Assembly: GCF_007833795.1 (NCBI RefSeq)
Contig: NZ_CP032702.1
Span: forward strand, 2,046,001-2,110,000
DNA: 64,000 nucleotides
Source of the DNA: Candidatus Pantoea soli
Lineage (GTDB): Bacteria; Pseudomonadota; Gammaproteobacteria; Enterobacterales; Enterobacteriaceae
Reading direction: 5' to 3'
Shown here: piece by piece, positions 49,319-59,767 of the stretch
Layout: each line of letters opens with the position of its first letter
Numbering within the stretch: the stretch's first letter is position 1
The notes under the pieces: generated by a model
The model's database searches: none
What the model saw: the letters and a program-made list of their open reading frames with translations, nothing else
What the model was told of the DNA's origin: nothing
Translations under genes and position numbers: made by a program

Positions 49319-50144
49319 GCTGTTTTATTTTACTGAAAAATGAGCATCAATGGTCTGCAAAGACTCTATGCAGACCTGTAGTGGCCAATAAAAACCAGCC
49401 GCCGTTTTCTTATTGTTGCCTGCGCTGATTTTCAGATTTATTTGGTGGTGGCCCACCAGTATACGCATGCAGTTTCAGCGTACTAAAATACCCTATGATG
49501 TAATTTATTATCGCATGATAGGCTTCACTGAAATTCATGCATCCCATCATAAGAACTTACTCTTTTTTAATACCTTGGATGAATTGTTTCATTAGGCTGC
49601 TATACCGTTGGTTTCTACGACTGATCATACTCTTCCCGACCCGGCTCCACCAAAGTGGCTGCCAAATTTCCTGCTTGTGTAGAGACATCCCTAATCGATG
49701 CGGAAAATGACCTCGGCTGGATCACCACGAATTTCCGATGTCATTTTCAGCGCTTTGATGGCCAGAATGCTGCACGGTCAAAACGACAAGGCTTTTCCCG
49801 CCGGTTTCCTTTTGAACAGGTTGGAAATAACATCAAGGTAAGCGCAGCGCTTCCCTGTAAACTTTACGTCACATAGTCGCACCACACCTGATTAAACTCT
49901 GGCATTACATACTGTCGCTTAGCGGGATCAAGGATGGCGATGTTCATGGCAGACACGTTTATGTCATTGAACAGGCGAAATAATACTGACGAAACCTGTG
50001 ATGGAACAAAAAAATTGCCTGTCCGGATTTTTCTAAGGGAAGTACGACCAGGAAGAGATGCTGATTTTAACCGGATAAAGTTTTTAGGGACAGATTTAGG
50101 ATAGTTACGGTCTTATAAAAAAAGAATTTATAATTCAGATCGTT
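49319..50144. other. Gene-free interval between acyltransferase and SdsR
   Basis: Open frames here (for example 49413-49595 and 49655-49876) show no homology, no ribosome site and poor composition. In K-12 sdsR follows pphA directly, so this marks the right end of the inserted stretch. Confidence 0.5.
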
Positions 50145-50244
50145 AAAAAAAGACCCAAAACGATTCCTGTTTCGGGTCCAGGGAAATGGCTCGTTGAGAG
50201 CCGTGCGCTAAAAGTTGGCATTTTTGCAGGCGGTGTCGCCTTGC
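50145..50244 (-). ncRNA. sdsR: Small regulatory RNA SdsR (RyeB)
   Basis: On the minus strand the sequence starts GCAAGGCGAC at 50244 and contains ATGCCAACTTTTAGCGCACG and GAGCCATTTCCCTGGACC, the hallmark segments of E. coli/Salmonella SdsR, then a terminator hairpin (GACCCGAAAC ... GTTTTGGGTC) and a T7 run ending at 50145. About 100 nt, as in E. coli (104). A CTACCTT box lies at the position of the sigma-S -10 element. SdsR represses targets such as ompD and mutS by Hfq/ProQ-assisted pairing. Upstream of yebY in K-12 order. Confidence 0.93.
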
Positions 50245-50388
50245 CATTTAAAGGTAGACCACCTCTGGCTAATTTCCAGCCAGCACAGCGGCAGCGCGGC
50301 AGTTCCTGTTCACTCTGTGATCGTGCTGGCACTACTGCGTGAGAGGCGCAGCGGCAAAAATGTGCGCTGCGCCTGAAAATGGCCGGAA

Positions 50389-50733
50389 TTACTTATCGCA
50401 CAGCTGCTGAGCGCGATCGACAATCGGCTGCAGGCTCATCTTCTGCCCCGGATGCGCTTTATCATCGGCGAGGATGGTGTTGATTGACTGCAGTGTCCCC
50501 TGCCCGGCATTGGCGCGCGCCAGGGCTTTATCATTCAGCGGGTACTGCAGCAGCGTGCTCGGATTGATGGCAAACAGCGAACCGTCTTTCTCACAGGTCA
50601 GCATCACCTCTTCACGGGTAAATGGCCATTTCTCTTTGCCCATCTCAAAACGGCTGACGGTAATTATCTGCGCGGCCATTGCCTGGCTGCACAGCGCCAT
50701 CAGTACACAAGCCGGAATCAGTTTCTTCAGCAA
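50389..50733 (-). CDS. yebY: YebY family periplasmic protein (DUF2511)
   Basis: 114 residues. Signal peptide [20 protein letters not shown], then [30 protein letters not shown] and [12 protein letters not shown], matching E. coli YebY; two cysteines (LTCEK and QLCDK) may pair. In E. coli it is in the copper-inducible yobA-yebZ-yebY operon, but yebZ and yobA are absent here, and the next gene is the divergent holE. Confidence 0.88.
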   Translation of the reverse strand: MLKKLIPACVLMALCSQAMAAQIITVSRFEMGKEKWPFTREEVMLTCEKDGSLFAINPSTLLQYPLNDKALARANAGQGTLQSINTILADDKAHPGQKMSLQPIVDRAQQLCDK

Positions 50734-51016
50734 AATGTCGACCTCTTATTCTCTTCTGTTACACATCGGGCGGGGGCGGATATGCCAGACACGCCCCCGC
50801 CCGGTCACAATCGGGGCCAGCAGCGCAGGCCGCGGCTGGCCAGCCTGCACTCTCAACCGCAGGGCCTGTATGCGCCTGGGCAAAGATAATGCACCGCCAG
50901 CGAGGCAGCAGGATACGCCGCCGATCCGCAGGTGTCGAGACATGCGGTGCGATCCAATTCCCTTGATCCAGCAGGGCGAAACCATTATTTTTGCCGCTGT
51001 ATATCAGGAGAAATGC

Positions 51017-51247
51017 ATGAGCCATAACCTTGCCCTGCTGTCGCAGGAAGAGAAAGACAAAGTGAACGTCGATCTCGCCGCTGCCGGCGTGGCGTTTAAA
51101 GAGCGCTACAACATGCCGGTGGTAGCTGAAATGGTAGAACGCGAACAGCCTGAAGCGCTGCGTGAGTGGTTTCGCCAGCGGCTGATGGCGTATCGTCAGG
51201 CCTCACTGAGCCTCTCCCGCCTGCCCTACGAACCCAAACAGAAGTAA
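51017..51247 (+). CDS. holE: DNA polymerase III theta subunit HolE
   Basis: 76 residues, the E. coli length. Stabilises the epsilon proofreading subunit in the polymerase core. Recognised by [20 protein letters not shown] and [10 protein letters not shown]. The ATG at 51017 has AGGAG upstream; the frame stays open far upstream but that part has no homology. exoX starts three bases after the stop. Confidence 0.94.
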   Translation: MSHNLALLSQEEKDKVNVDLAAAGVAFKERYNMPVVAEMVEREQPEALREWFRQRLMAYRQASLSLSRLPYEPKQK

Positions 51248-51250
51248 TCT

Positions 51251-51919
51251 ATGTTACGTGTAATTGATACCGAAACCTGCGGGCTTCAGGGCGGCGTGGT
51301 TGAAGTGGCGTCGGTGGATGTCGTTGACGGGCAAATTGTGAATCCCATGAGCGATCTGATCTGCCCCGATCGCCCTATCAGCCGCCAGGCCATGGCGGTA
51401 CACCGCATCACCGAAGCGATGGTGGCCGATAAACCGACCATTGAGCAGGCGATAAGCCGCTATCACGGCAGCCCGCACTACGTTGCCCACAACGCCAGCT
51501 TTGACCGCCGGATGCTGCCCGCCATGCCCGGCGAATGGATTTGCACCATGACGCTGGCGCGCCAGCTGTGGCCGGGCATTAAATACGGCAATCAGGCGCT
51601 GCGCCACAGCCTGAAGCTGGAGGTCACGCCGCCGTCCGATCTGCACGCGCACCGCGCGCTGTATGACTGCTACGTCACCGCCGCCCTGCTGATCCGCATT
51701 ATGGAAACCTCCGGCTGGAGCGCCAGTGAGATGGTGGCCCGCTGCCAGCCCGCGCCGGTCAGCGGTGATGTCCTGCCGTTTGGTAAGTATCGCGGTCAGA
51801 GTATTGCCAGCATCGCGCGCAAAGATCCGCGTTACCTGCGCTGGGTACTGGAAAACGTGCGTGATTTGCGCCCGCCATTGCGGCAGGCGCTGCGGAAATA
51901 CCTGCCTGACGATCAGTAA
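51251..51919 (+). CDS. exoX: Exodeoxyribonuclease X
   Basis: DnaQ-fold 3'-5' exonuclease acting in mismatch repair and UV resistance. 222 residues; exonuclease motifs [11 protein letters not shown] (Exo I), [10 protein letters not shown] (Exo II) and [10 protein letters not shown] (Exo III, DEDDh-type His). Co-directional with holE, three bases apart. Its 3' end overlaps the convergent ptrB by seven bases. Confidence 0.94.
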   Translation: MLRVIDTETCGLQGGVVEVASVDVVDGQIVNPMSDLICPDRPISRQAMAVHRITEAMVADKPTIEQAISRYHGSPHYVAHNASFDRRMLPAMPGEWICTMTLARQLWPGIKYGNQALRHSLKLEVTPPSDLHAHRALYDCYVTAALLIRIMETSGWSASEMVARCQPAPVSGDVLPFGKYRGQSIASIARKDPRYLRWVLENVRDLRPPLRQALRKYLPDDQ

Positions 51920-53976
51920 TCGACGCGATCCGGCAAGCTGCCCTGAGCCAGGGCAATCAGGAAGGTATACTCCTGGGCCACACCTTCATACGATTTAAAG
52001 CGGCCGGATTTACCACCGTGTCCGGAGTCCATGTCGGTACACAGCAGCAGCAGCGTATCGTTGGTTTTCAGTTCACGCAGCTTCGCCACCCACTTGGCCG
52101 GTTCCCAGTATTGCACCTGTGAATCATGCAGCCCGGTGGTGACCAGCAGATGCGGGTAGGCTTTGGCGGTCACATTATCGTAGGGGCTGTACTGACGGAT
52201 GTAGTGATAAAACGCGGCCTGCTCCGGATTGCCCCACTCATCATATTCACCGGTGGTGAGCGGGATAGACGGGTCGAGCATGGTGGTCACCACATCCACG
52301 AACGGCACCTGCGCCACCACGCCGTGAAACAGCGCCGGTGCCATATTCACTACCGCGCCCATCAGCAGTCCGCCGGCGCTGCCGCCCATCGCATAGAGCC
52401 GCTGGGGATCGCCGTAGCCCTTTTCCACCAGCGCTTCGGTGACATCAATAAAATCGGTAAAGCTGTTCATTTTTTGCTGCAGGCGGCCGCCGTCATACCA
52501 CTGCTGCCCCAGCTCACCGCCGCCGCGCACATGAATAATGGCGTAGATAAACCCGCGCTCCAGCAGGCTGATGCGGCTGGTGCCGAAACTGGCATCCATA
52601 CTGCTGCCGTAAGCGCCGTAACCGTAAACCAGCAAAGGGTTTTTACCGCGCTGGAAGTGCTTGCGGTGATACACCAGCGATACCGGGACTTCGCAGCCAT
52701 CACGCACCGTAATCCACAGGTGCTCACTTTTGTAATCATCGGAATCAAAGCCCGGCACCGGCGTCTGCTTCAGCACACGACGCTCACCGGTTTCCATATC
52801 CAGTTCAAACAGGGTCGTTGGCGTGGTCATCGAGGAGTAGCCATAGCGCAGCTTATCGCTTTCCGGTGAGGGGTTGTAGGCCAGCCAGGTGACGTAAGCC
52901 GGGTCATCAAACGCAATGCCGAAGCTTTCACCGGTTTCACGATTGATCTGCCGCAGCGTGTTTACGCCGCGCTGGCGCTCCTCCACCACCAGCCAGTGAC
53001 GAAACAGCTGAAAATCTTCCATCACCACATGCTCGCGGGCCGGTATCAGCGTCTCCCAGCGCGATTCCGCCAGCCATGCGCTGCGGTACAAGCCGAAGTT
53101 TTTGCCGTCGCGGTTTGAACGGATATAAAACTGATGGTTGTAGTGATCAAGGCTGTATTCGTGATCGCGGCGGCGCGGGCAAAATACCTGCGGTCGGGCA
53201 TCCGGGTATTCCGCATCAATCAGCTGAATTTCGCTGGTGGTAGTGCTGAACAGCGCAATCAGAATGAAGTGCTCAGAGGTGGTTTTATGCACGCTGACGC
53301 TGAAACTCTCATCCTGCTCCTCATAGACCAGCTGATCGTCTTCCTGCGGATGCCCCAGCTCATGGCGCCACACCTGATAGGCCAGCAGGGTTTTGGGATG
53401 CTTGCGCACATAATAGAGGGTACGGGAATCATTGGCCCAGGCGAAGCTGGAGGAGGTGTCCGTCAGCACCTCCGGATACCAGCTGCCGCTGGCCAGATTC
53501 CTGAAGCGGATGCCGTATTGCCGGCGTGATAAAAAATCCTCTGCCAGCGCCATCACCTGGTTGTCGGGGCTGATATCCAGCGCGCCCATGGTGTAGAAAT
53601 CGCTGCTGGCCGCACGCTGGTTGCCGTCCAGCAACAGCTGCCACGGCTCCTGTTCCGGTGCATCAACCGGCTGCCGGAAGTAGGCAGCGTATTCCGTGCC
53701 GGCCTCAAAGCGGCTTTGATAGCGATAACCGTTTTTGACATAGGGCACCGAGTGATCCTGCGCAGGCAGCCGATCAACAATCTCTTTCAGCACGCGATCC
53801 TGCAGCGCATCCTGGGAAGCCATCATCGCCCTTCCGTAGCGGTTTTCGGCCTGTAAATAATCCAGTACTTCCGGATTTTGTCGATCGTCGTCACGCAGCC
53901 AGAAGTAATTATCGGTGCGGGTTTCGCCATGCAAGGTCATGTTATGGGGGATTTTTTTTGCCTGCGGCTGTTTCAT
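51913..53976 (-). CDS. ptrB: Oligopeptidase B (protease II)
   Basis: S9A serine peptidase that cuts after basic residues in short peptides. 687 residues: N-terminal seven-blade beta-propeller (about 70-400) and C-terminal alpha/beta hydrolase with nucleophile Ser in [13 protein letters not shown], Asp in [13 protein letters not shown] and His in [11 protein letters not shown]. Start [20 protein letters not shown]. Overlaps the convergent exoX at the stops. Confidence 0.95.
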   Translation of the reverse strand: MKQPQAKKIPHNMTLHGETRTDNYFWLRDDDRQNPEVLDYLQAENRYGRAMMASQDALQDRVLKEIVDRLPAQDHSVPYVKNGYRYQSRFEAGTEYAAYFRQPVDAPEQEPWQLLLDGNQRAASSDFYTMGALDISPDNQVMALAEDFLSRRQYGIRFRNLASGSWYPEVLTDTSSSFAWANDSRTLYYVRKHPKTLLAYQVWRHELGHPQEDDQLVYEEQDESFSVSVHKTTSEHFILIALFSTTTSEIQLIDAEYPDARPQVFCPRRRDHEYSLDHYNHQFYIRSNRDGKNFGLYRSAWLAESRWETLIPAREHVVMEDFQLFRHWLVVEERQRGVNTLRQINRETGESFGIAFDDPAYVTWLAYNPSPESDKLRYGYSSMTTPTTLFELDMETGERRVLKQTPVPGFDSDDYKSEHLWITVRDGCEVPVSLVYHRKHFQRGKNPLLVYGYGAYGSSMDASFGTSRISLLERGFIYAIIHVRGGGELGQQWYDGGRLQQKMNSFTDFIDVTEALVEKGYGDPQRLYAMGGSAGGLLMGAVVNMAPALFHGVVAQVPFVDVVTTMLDPSIPLTTGEYDEWGNPEQAAFYHYIRQYSPYDNVTAKAYPHLLVTTGLHDSQVQYWEPAKWVAKLRELKTNDTLLLLCTDMDSGHGGKSGRFKSYEGVAQEYTFLIALAQGSLPDRVDY

Positions 53977-54096
53977 TACGAGGGTTCTCCCTGAAAGACA
54001 TTATTCTGCAAGCGTGGCACTAATGTCACAGGAAGCCAAGCCGGAAAAAGGCGGGAACCGTCATGACAGGCCGCCGCAGCGGCCCGGGATGCTGTG

Positions 54097-54738
54097 TCAG
54101 GCGGCTTTTTCCGCCGCAATATCACGCTGGATCGCTTCACGGACATCCTGCGGAATTTTTAGCGCATCCCCCAGCGCGCTGAGGTAACTGCGCTCCATAA
54201 AGTGGTCAACATCAATCGCCGCGCAGCTGAGGAAGTAGAGTTCCAGCGCCTCCTCTTCATTTTTTACGTCTGCCGCCAGCCAGTGAGGATCGAGCGGACG
54301 GTTCATAGCCTGCGTAATCAGCGCTTCCGCCTGCCCGTCGTAACCCGCCTGCCGGATATTCTGTTCGATAGCGGCGCGTTCCCGCTCATCAATATGGCCG
54401 TCACTTTTCGCTGCGAAAACCAGCGCGGTAACCAGCCGCTCTGCCCGTTGATCAACCGGCGTCTGCAGCTGGCCAAACGCCGGTTCATCCTGATGGCTTT
54501 CGCGCACGCGCTGCTTATATTTGTTCCACAGCACGGCACCGGCCGCCGCGCCGCCGCCCACCAGCAGCGCTTTGCTGCCGTATTGGCTCAGCAGCTTGCG
54601 CGAAGATTTGCTGGCAATCAGCAAACCGGCCAGACCGCCTAATGCGCCGGGGGCCAGCATATCACTCAGGTTTCCGCCTTTGCCGTCACTGTTCTTTTTT
54701 GCCAGTACCGATTGAATCTGCTGCAGCCAGTTATTCAT
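54097..54738 (-). CDS. yebE: YebE inner membrane protein (DUF533, TerB-like)
   Basis: About 213 residues: one TM or glycine-rich membrane segment ([18 protein letters not shown]) and a C-terminal TerB-like helical domain ([32 protein letters not shown]). Function unknown; in E. coli a CpxR-regulated envelope-stress gene. ATG 54738 has GAGG seven bases upstream; ATG 54741 is adjacent. yebF and yebG, next in K-12, are absent before purT. Confidence 0.9.
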   Translation of the reverse strand: MNNWLQQIQSVLAKKNSDGKGGNLSDMLAPGALGGLAGLLIASKSSRKLLSQYGSKALLVGGGAAAGAVLWNKYKQRVRESHQDEPAFGQLQTPVDQRAERLVTALVFAAKSDGHIDERERAAIEQNIRQAGYDGQAEALITQAMNRPLDPHWLAADVKNEEEALELYFLSCAAIDVDHFMERSYLSALGDALKIPQDVREAIQRDIAAEKAA

Positions 54739-54845
54739 CATGTCACCTCAGTTCAGTTTTTCACGCCTCATGCTGCCGGAGCCAGTGTCAGATAACGTCA
54801 GAGCGGGCAAAGTATGGCAAAGCCAGCCGCAGGGAAAACGTGAGC

Positions 54846-54868
54846 ACGCAAACGTTTTCGTTTATACT
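54846..54868 (+). promoter_or_regulatory. PurR operator and promoter of purT
   Basis: 54846-54861 is ACGCAAACGTTTTCGT, a full match to the PurR box ACGCAAACGTTTNCNT, followed at 54863-54868 by a -10 box TATACT. The operator sits between the -35 and -10, so purine-dependent repression of purT is expected. Confidence 0.85.
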
Positions 54869-54899
54869 GCGCGCGCATTTTGACTGCTAAGGTGAAATT

Positions 54900-56078
54900 A
54901 TGACGACTCTCGGAACTGCGCTGCGCCCTGCCGCCACGCGCGTCATGCTGTTAGGTTCAGGCGAACTGGGTAAAGAAGTGGCGCTGGAGTGCCAGCGTCT
55001 GGGTGTAGAGGTGATCGCGGTGGATCGCTATGCCGATGCACCGGCGATGCACGTGGCACACCGCAGCCATGTGATCAACATGCTGGATGGTGACGCGCTG
55101 GCCGCCGTCATCGCCCAGGAGCAGCCGCACTTCGTGGTCCCGGAAATCGAAGCTATCGCCACCGAAAAGCTGCTGGAACTGGAAGCGCAGGGCCAGAAAG
55201 TGGTACCGACTGCCCGCGCCGCCCGCCTGACCATGAACCGTGAAGGGATTCGCCGGCTGGCTGCGGAAGAGCTGGCGCTGCCCACCTCCACTTATCAGTT
55301 CGCTGACAGCAAAGCGCACTTTGTTGCCGCTGCGCAGCAGATTGGGTTTCCCTGCATCGTGAAGCCAGTAATGAGTTCCTCCGGTAAAGGCCAGAGCTTT
55401 ATCCGTGACGCCGGCCAGCTGGATCGCGCCTGGGAATATGCCCAGCAGGGTGGCCGCGCCGGTGCCGGCCGGGTCATTGTTGAGGGCGTGGTACGGTTTG
55501 ATTTTGAAATCACGCTGCTCACCATCAGCGCGGTGGATGGTATCCACTTCTGCGCGCCAATCGGCCACCGTCAGGAAGACGGAGACTACCGTGAATCCTG
55601 GCAGCCGCAGCAGATGAGCGCACTGGCGCTGCAGCGTGCGCAGGCGATCGCCGCAAAAGTGGTCAATGCGCTGGGGGGTTACGGCCTGTTCGGCGTCGAG
55701 CTGTTTGTCTGTGGGGATGAGGTGGTGTTCAGTGAAGTGTCACCGCGCCCGCATGACACGGGCATGGTCACGCTGATTTCGCAGGACTTATCTGAGTTTG
55801 CGCTGCATGTCCGCGCGTTTCTCGGCCTGCCGATCGGCGGCATCCGCCAGTATGGCCCGGCGGCCTCAGCGGTGATCCTGCCGCAGCTGGAAAGCCAAAA
55901 TGTGCAGTTCGTCAACCTTGATGCCGCGCTGGGTGCCGGTTTGCAGCTGCGGCTGTTTGGCAAGCCGGAAATCGCCGGTCAGCGTCGCCTGGGTGTTGCG
56001 CTGGCAACCGGGGATACCACCGACGAGGCCGTGGCGCGTGCCGTTGCCAGTGCCGCAGCGGTACAGGTACAGGGCTAA
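54900..56078 (+). CDS. purT: Formate-dependent phosphoribosylglycinamide formyltransferase PurT
   Basis: ATP-grasp enzyme making formyl-GAR from GAR, formate and ATP, an alternative to PurN. 392 residues: [19 protein letters not shown] (N-terminal fold), the grasp region [17 protein letters not shown], and metal ligands in [20 protein letters not shown]. Controlled by the PurR box directly upstream. Confidence 0.96.
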   Translation: MTTLGTALRPAATRVMLLGSGELGKEVALECQRLGVEVIAVDRYADAPAMHVAHRSHVINMLDGDALAAVIAQEQPHFVVPEIEAIATEKLLELEAQGQKVVPTARAARLTMNREGIRRLAAEELALPTSTYQFADSKAHFVAAAQQIGFPCIVKPVMSSSGKGQSFIRDAGQLDRAWEYAQQGGRAGAGRVIVEGVVRFDFEITLLTISAVDGIHFCAPIGHRQEDGDYRESWQPQQMSALALQRAQAIAAKVVNALGGYGLFGVELFVCGDEVVFSEVSPRPHDTGMVTLISQDLSEFALHVRAFLGLPIGGIRQYGPAASAVILPQLESQNVQFVNLDAALGAGLQLRLFGKPEIAGQRRLGVALATGDTTDEAVARAVASAAAVQVQG

Positions 56079-56086
56079 CCCTACTG

Positions 56087-56106
56087 CGGGCAGCGGCGGC
56101 TGCCCG
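56087..56106 (+). terminator. purT terminator
   Basis: 8-bp stem CGGGCAGC/GCTGCCCG with a 4-base loop, 8 bases after the purT stop; short U run (TTGT), so efficiency is uncertain. Confidence 0.55.
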
Positions 56107-56121
56107 TTGTCCGCATCTGCC

Positions 56122-56760
56122 TTATCGCGCGCCTTCCACGGCTTCACGTGCCAGCCGGGTGATACGATCCCAGTCTCCGCTCTCCAGCGCATCGTTTGGC
56201 ACCAGCCACGACCCGCCGATACACAGCACGCTGTTCAACGCCAGATAATCACGGTAGTTAGCCGGTGAAATGCCGCCGGTCGGGCAGAAGCGCACCTGCG
56301 GGAACGGGCCACCGATCGCAGCCAGCGCCTTTACGCCGCCATTGGCTTCTGCCGGAAAGAATTTGAACTCGCGCAGGCCATAATCCATGCCGGTCATCAG
56401 TTCTGAAACGGTGCTGATGCCCGGAATCAGCGGAACCGGCCCTTCCACCGCCGCCTTCAGCAGCGGCTCGGTCAGCCCGGGGCTGATCACAAATTGCGCG
56501 CCGGCATCCGTCACTTCTTTCAGCTGCTGCGTGTTGATGACCGTGCCTGCGCCCACAATCGCTTCCGGGACTTCATTGATCATCGCGCGCAGGGCGTCCA
56601 TGGCCACCGGTGTGCGCAGCGTCACTTCCAGCACCCGCACGCCGCCTGCCACCAGCGCTTTCGCCATCGGCACAGCGTGTTCCAGCTTGTTGACTACGAT
56701 CACCGGCACAACCGGGCCGGTCGTCAGGATCTGTTCCGCACTCGTTTTCCAGTTTTTCAT
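56122..56760 (-). CDS. eda: KDPG/KHG aldolase Eda
   Basis: 2-keto-3-deoxy-6-phosphogluconate aldolase, giving pyruvate and glyceraldehyde-3-phosphate. 212 residues; Schiff-base lysine in [12 protein letters not shown], catalytic Glu in VLEVTLRT, and phosphate-binding CPTGGIS. ATG 56760 ([11 protein letters not shown]) has AAGGA seven bases upstream; the frame continues 22 codons further without homology. edd, which precedes eda in E. coli, is missing: zwf lies upstream instead. Confidence 0.95.
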   Translation of the reverse strand: MKNWKTSAEQILTTGPVVPVIVVNKLEHAVPMAKALVAGGVRVLEVTLRTPVAMDALRAMINEVPEAIVGAGTVINTQQLKEVTDAGAQFVISPGLTEPLLKAAVEGPVPLIPGISTVSELMTGMDYGLREFKFFPAEANGGVKALAAIGGPFPQVRFCPTGGISPANYRDYLALNSVLCIGGSWLVPNDALESGDWDRITRLAREAVEGAR

Positions 56761-56911
56761 CACATTTCCTTGGGGTTGCAGTCCGGCGCGCGGCCAGGCT
56801 TTCAGCAAGAGTGCTCTACCATACAAGATCGGATGCGCGGGCGTCTATCTGATTGCTCCGTTTTTTGAAACCGTGGTTCATTTTTCTCATCGCGTAAAGC
56901 GGTCACAAAAA

Positions 56912-56930
56912 AGCCCGCTGAGTGCGGGCT
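56912..56930 (-). terminator. zwf terminator
   Basis: 7-bp stem AGCCCGC/GCGGGCT with T tract on the minus strand at 56907-56911, ten bases after the zwf stop and before eda; so eda is probably transcribed from its own promoter. Confidence 0.85.
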
Positions 56931-56940
56931 GATGGGTGTG

Positions 56941-58416
56941 TTACTCAAACTCGTTCCACGAGCGGCCGTCGCGCGTGATCATGGCGACCGACGCCACCGG
57001 GCCCCAGGTCCCGGCCTGATAAGGCTTGGAGGCATCGCCATCCGCGCTCCAGGCTTCGATAATCGAATCCACGTACGTCCAGGCGGCTTCGACTTCATCG
57101 CGGCGTACAAACAGCGCCTGAATACCGCGCATGGTTTCCAGCAGCAGACGCTCATAGGCATCCGCCAGGTGCGACTGGTTGAAGGTTTCGGAGTAGCTCA
57201 GGTCCAGTTTGGTGGTCTGCAGCTTGTGCTTGTGATCGAGACCCGGCACTTTGTTGAGGATCTCAATGTCCACGCCTTCATCCGGCTGCAGGCGAATCGT
57301 CAGTTTGTTCTGCGGCAGCTCTGAGTAGGAGTCCTTGAACAGGTTCATTTCCGGGTTCTTGAAGTACACCACCACTTCAGAACACTTGGTGGGCAGACGC
57401 TTACCGGTGCGCAGATAGAACGGTACGCCCGCCCAGCGCCAGTTATCGATATCCACGCGAATGGCCACGAAGGTTTCGGTAGAGCTTTGCTTGTTCGCGC
57501 CCTCTTCTTCCAGATATCCCGGCACCTTTTTGCCCTGCACAAAGCCCGCCGTATACTGACCGCGCACGGTTTTTTCCCGCACGTTGGTCTGGTCGATACG
57601 CCGCAGTGAACGCAGCACTTTCACTTTTTCATCGCGAATTGCATCAGCGCTGAGATCGGACGGCGGCGACATGGCGATCATGGTCAGAATCTGCAGCAGG
57701 TGGTTCTGGATCATGTCGCGCATCTGACCGGCTTTATCGAAGTAACCCCAGCGGCCTTCAATGCCCACCTCTTCGGCCACGGTGATCTGCACGTGGTCAA
57801 TGGTGCGGTTGTCCCAGTTATTGACGAAAATGGAGTTGGCAAAACGCAGCGCCAGCAGATTCAGTACCGTTTCTTTGCCCAGATAGTGGTCGATACGGAA
57901 TACCTGGCTCTCGTCGAAGAATTTACCGACGCTGTCGTTGATCTCCTGCGAGGTTTCCAGCGAGGTGCCCAGCGGCTTTTCCATCACCACGCGCGCGGGT
58001 TTGGCATTCAGCTTAGCGGCGCCCAGACCTTCACAAATTGCCCCAAAGGTGCTTGGCGGCATCGCAAAATAGTTGATGGTGACGCGATTTTTCTGGTCCA
58101 GCATTTTGCCCAGACGGGTGAAGTGCGAGGTCTCGTTCACATCCAGGTTGCAGAAATCGAGGCGGCCGCTGAGCTTGTCCCACAGCGCTTCATCGATTTT
58201 CTCTTTCATGAAGGTCTCTAACGCTTCACGGACGACTTTGGTATACGCCGCTTTGTCCCACTCCGCGCGACCCACGCCGATAATGCGGGTGGTATCGTGA
58301 ATCTGACCGGCTTTCTCCAGCTGATACAGTGAAGGCAACAGCTTCCGACGTGCCAGATCGCCTTTGGCACCGAAAATCACCAGATCGCATGCCTGGGCTG
58401 TTTGTGTTACCGCCAT
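56941..58416 (-). CDS. zwf: Glucose-6-phosphate 1-dehydrogenase Zwf
   Basis: First enzyme of the oxidative pentose-phosphate branch. 491 residues, exactly the E. coli length: cofactor motif [13 protein letters not shown], active-site [15 protein letters not shown], and [11 protein letters not shown] 58416 has GAGGAGAGG upstream; the open frame to 58464 adds 16 unrelated residues. A HexR-like site lies about 60 bases upstream. Confidence 0.97.
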   Translation of the reverse strand: MAVTQTAQACDLVIFGAKGDLARRKLLPSLYQLEKAGQIHDTTRIIGVGRAEWDKAAYTKVVREALETFMKEKIDEALWDKLSGRLDFCNLDVNETSHFTRLGKMLDQKNRVTINYFAMPPSTFGAICEGLGAAKLNAKPARVVMEKPLGTSLETSQEINDSVGKFFDESQVFRIDHYLGKETVLNLLALRFANSIFVNNWDNRTIDHVQITVAEEVGIEGRWGYFDKAGQMRDMIQNHLLQILTMIAMSPPSDLSADAIRDEKVKVLRSLRRIDQTNVREKTVRGQYTAGFVQGKKVPGYLEEEGANKQSSTETFVAIRVDIDNWRWAGVPFYLRTGKRLPTKCSEVVVYFKNPEMNLFKDSYSELPQNKLTIRLQPDEGVDIEILNKVPGLDHKHKLQTTKLDLSYSETFNQSHLADAYERLLLETMRGIQALFVRRDEVEAAWTYVDSIIEAWSADGDASKPYQAGTWGPVASVAMITRDGRSWNEFE

Positions 58417-58477
58417 TTTCCTCTCCTCGTTGCAGGATTTACCCGGTTTGAGCGTCCTCATCATCCCGGGTCCTTAT

Positions 58478-58492
58478 TGTAATTTTCTTACG
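58478..58492 (-). promoter_or_regulatory. Probable HexR operator upstream of zwf
   Basis: TGTAATTTTCTTACG resembles the HexR palindrome TGTAATTAAATTACA (outer half-sites TGTAA/TTAC conserved) in the zwf-hexR divergent region, where HexR sites occur in related species. Confidence 0.55.
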
Positions 58493-58790
58493 GCACAATG
58501 TACTTTTTTCACCGCGCCAGGACAACCCGGCAACGGCGCATGACTGCCTGATACTGTGCACCGTTCAGCGGTGCTGTGCGTGTTATGTCGTGCGCCCGGG
58601 CACCCTTTTTTGTTTCGCGATTTGTCGGGATAAAACCCGGCAGCGATCAAAGTATGACAAAAAAATCGCTTTTACATTTACCCGCGGCTGCGTGCGGCTG
58701 CCGGTTACACGGTATATTCAGGGTAACGGGCAGCGAGTTTACCTGCAGAAGGCGCTGCAAAAAACGATTAATGGTCATCAGGTTAACAAC

Positions 58791-59651
58791 ATGCTGGAAA
58801 AGATTCAGGCGCAACTCGACGCGCTGAGTAAATCCGAACGGAAAGTGGCGGAACAGATCCTGGCGGCGCCGCAGCAGGCTATGCACTCAAGCATCGCCAC
58901 GCTGGCGCGTGCCGCAGATGTGAGCGAACCCACGGTGAACCGTTTCTGTCATCGCATGGGCACGCGCGGCTTTCCTGATTTCAAACTGCAGCTGGCGCAA
59001 AGTCTGGCAAAGGGTCCCAGCTGGGTCAGCCGCGATGTGGAAGAAAATGACAGCGTGGAAAATTACAGCCAGAAGATTTTTGATTCCGCGCTGGCGGGCC
59101 TGAGCCGCGTGCGGCAGCAGCTGGATATGCAGGTTATCGATCAGGCCGTGCTGGCCCTGTCGCAGGCGAGCAAAATCGCCTTTTTCGGCCTGGGTGCGTC
59201 CGCGGTAGTGGCGCACGACGCCACCAACAAATTTCTGCGCTTTAATCTGCCGGTCATCTGGTCTGAGGATATTGTGATCCAGCGCATGAGTTGCATAAAT
59301 AGTGGACCAAATGACGTCTTTGTTCTTATCTCGCATACAGGCCGCACCAAAAATATGATAGAACTGGCTCGCCTGGCGCGTGTAAACGCTTCCACCGTTG
59401 TGGCGATTACCTCTCCGGATTCGCCGCTGGCTGCGGAAGCGACGCTGGCGCTGACGCTGGATGTGCCGGAGGATACCGATATCTACCTGCCAATGGTGTC
59501 GCGGCTGGCGCAGTTAACCGTGGTTGACGTGCTGGCAACCGGCTTCACGCTTGAGCGCGGCAGTGCTTTTCGTGAGAATCTGAAACGCGTGAAAGAAGCG
59601 CTGAAAGCCTCGCGCCTGGAAAAACCGGTGCCGGCAAACACCGCCCGGTAA
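58791..59651 (+). CDS. hexR: RpiR-family regulator HexR
   Basis: Repressor of zwf/edd/eda-type genes that responds to KDPG. 286 residues: N-terminal RpiR helix-turn-helix (about 1-75; LARAADVSEPTVNRFCHRMG) and SIS sugar-phosphate domain (about 120-260; AFFGLGASAVVAHDATNKF, LISHTGRTKNMIELA). ATG 58791 (MLEKIQAQLDALSKSERKV) is one residue short of the E. coli MNMLEKIQ start; the open frame extends 67 codons further upstream without homology. Confidence 0.95.
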   Translation: MLEKIQAQLDALSKSERKVAEQILAAPQQAMHSSIATLARAADVSEPTVNRFCHRMGTRGFPDFKLQLAQSLAKGPSWVSRDVEENDSVENYSQKIFDSALAGLSRVRQQLDMQVIDQAVLALSQASKIAFFGLGASAVVAHDATNKFLRFNLPVIWSEDIVIQRMSCINSGPNDVFVLISHTGRTKNMIELARLARVNASTVVAITSPDSPLAAEATLALTLDVPEDTDIYLPMVSRLAQLTVVDVLATGFTLERGSAFRENLKRVKEALKASRLEKPVPANTAR

Positions 59652-59767
59652 AATAATTAACATCACATTCACAATGTGAGTCGAATCACAGCCCATCGAT
59701 CATATAGAATGAGTGACCACACCGTGTCCCTTGTGATCGACACGATACTTTGTCAACGGAGTCCTTC

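Noticed and set aside
42255..50144. CRISPR array or toxin-antitoxin pair in the AT-rich stretch
   Set aside because: No regularly spaced short repeats, and no paired small overlapping frames with ribosome sites, were seen.
50474..51016. Upstream extension of the holE frame to 257 codons
   Set aside because: The extension runs antisense to yebY and has no homology; HolE has a proper ribosome site and family length from 51017.
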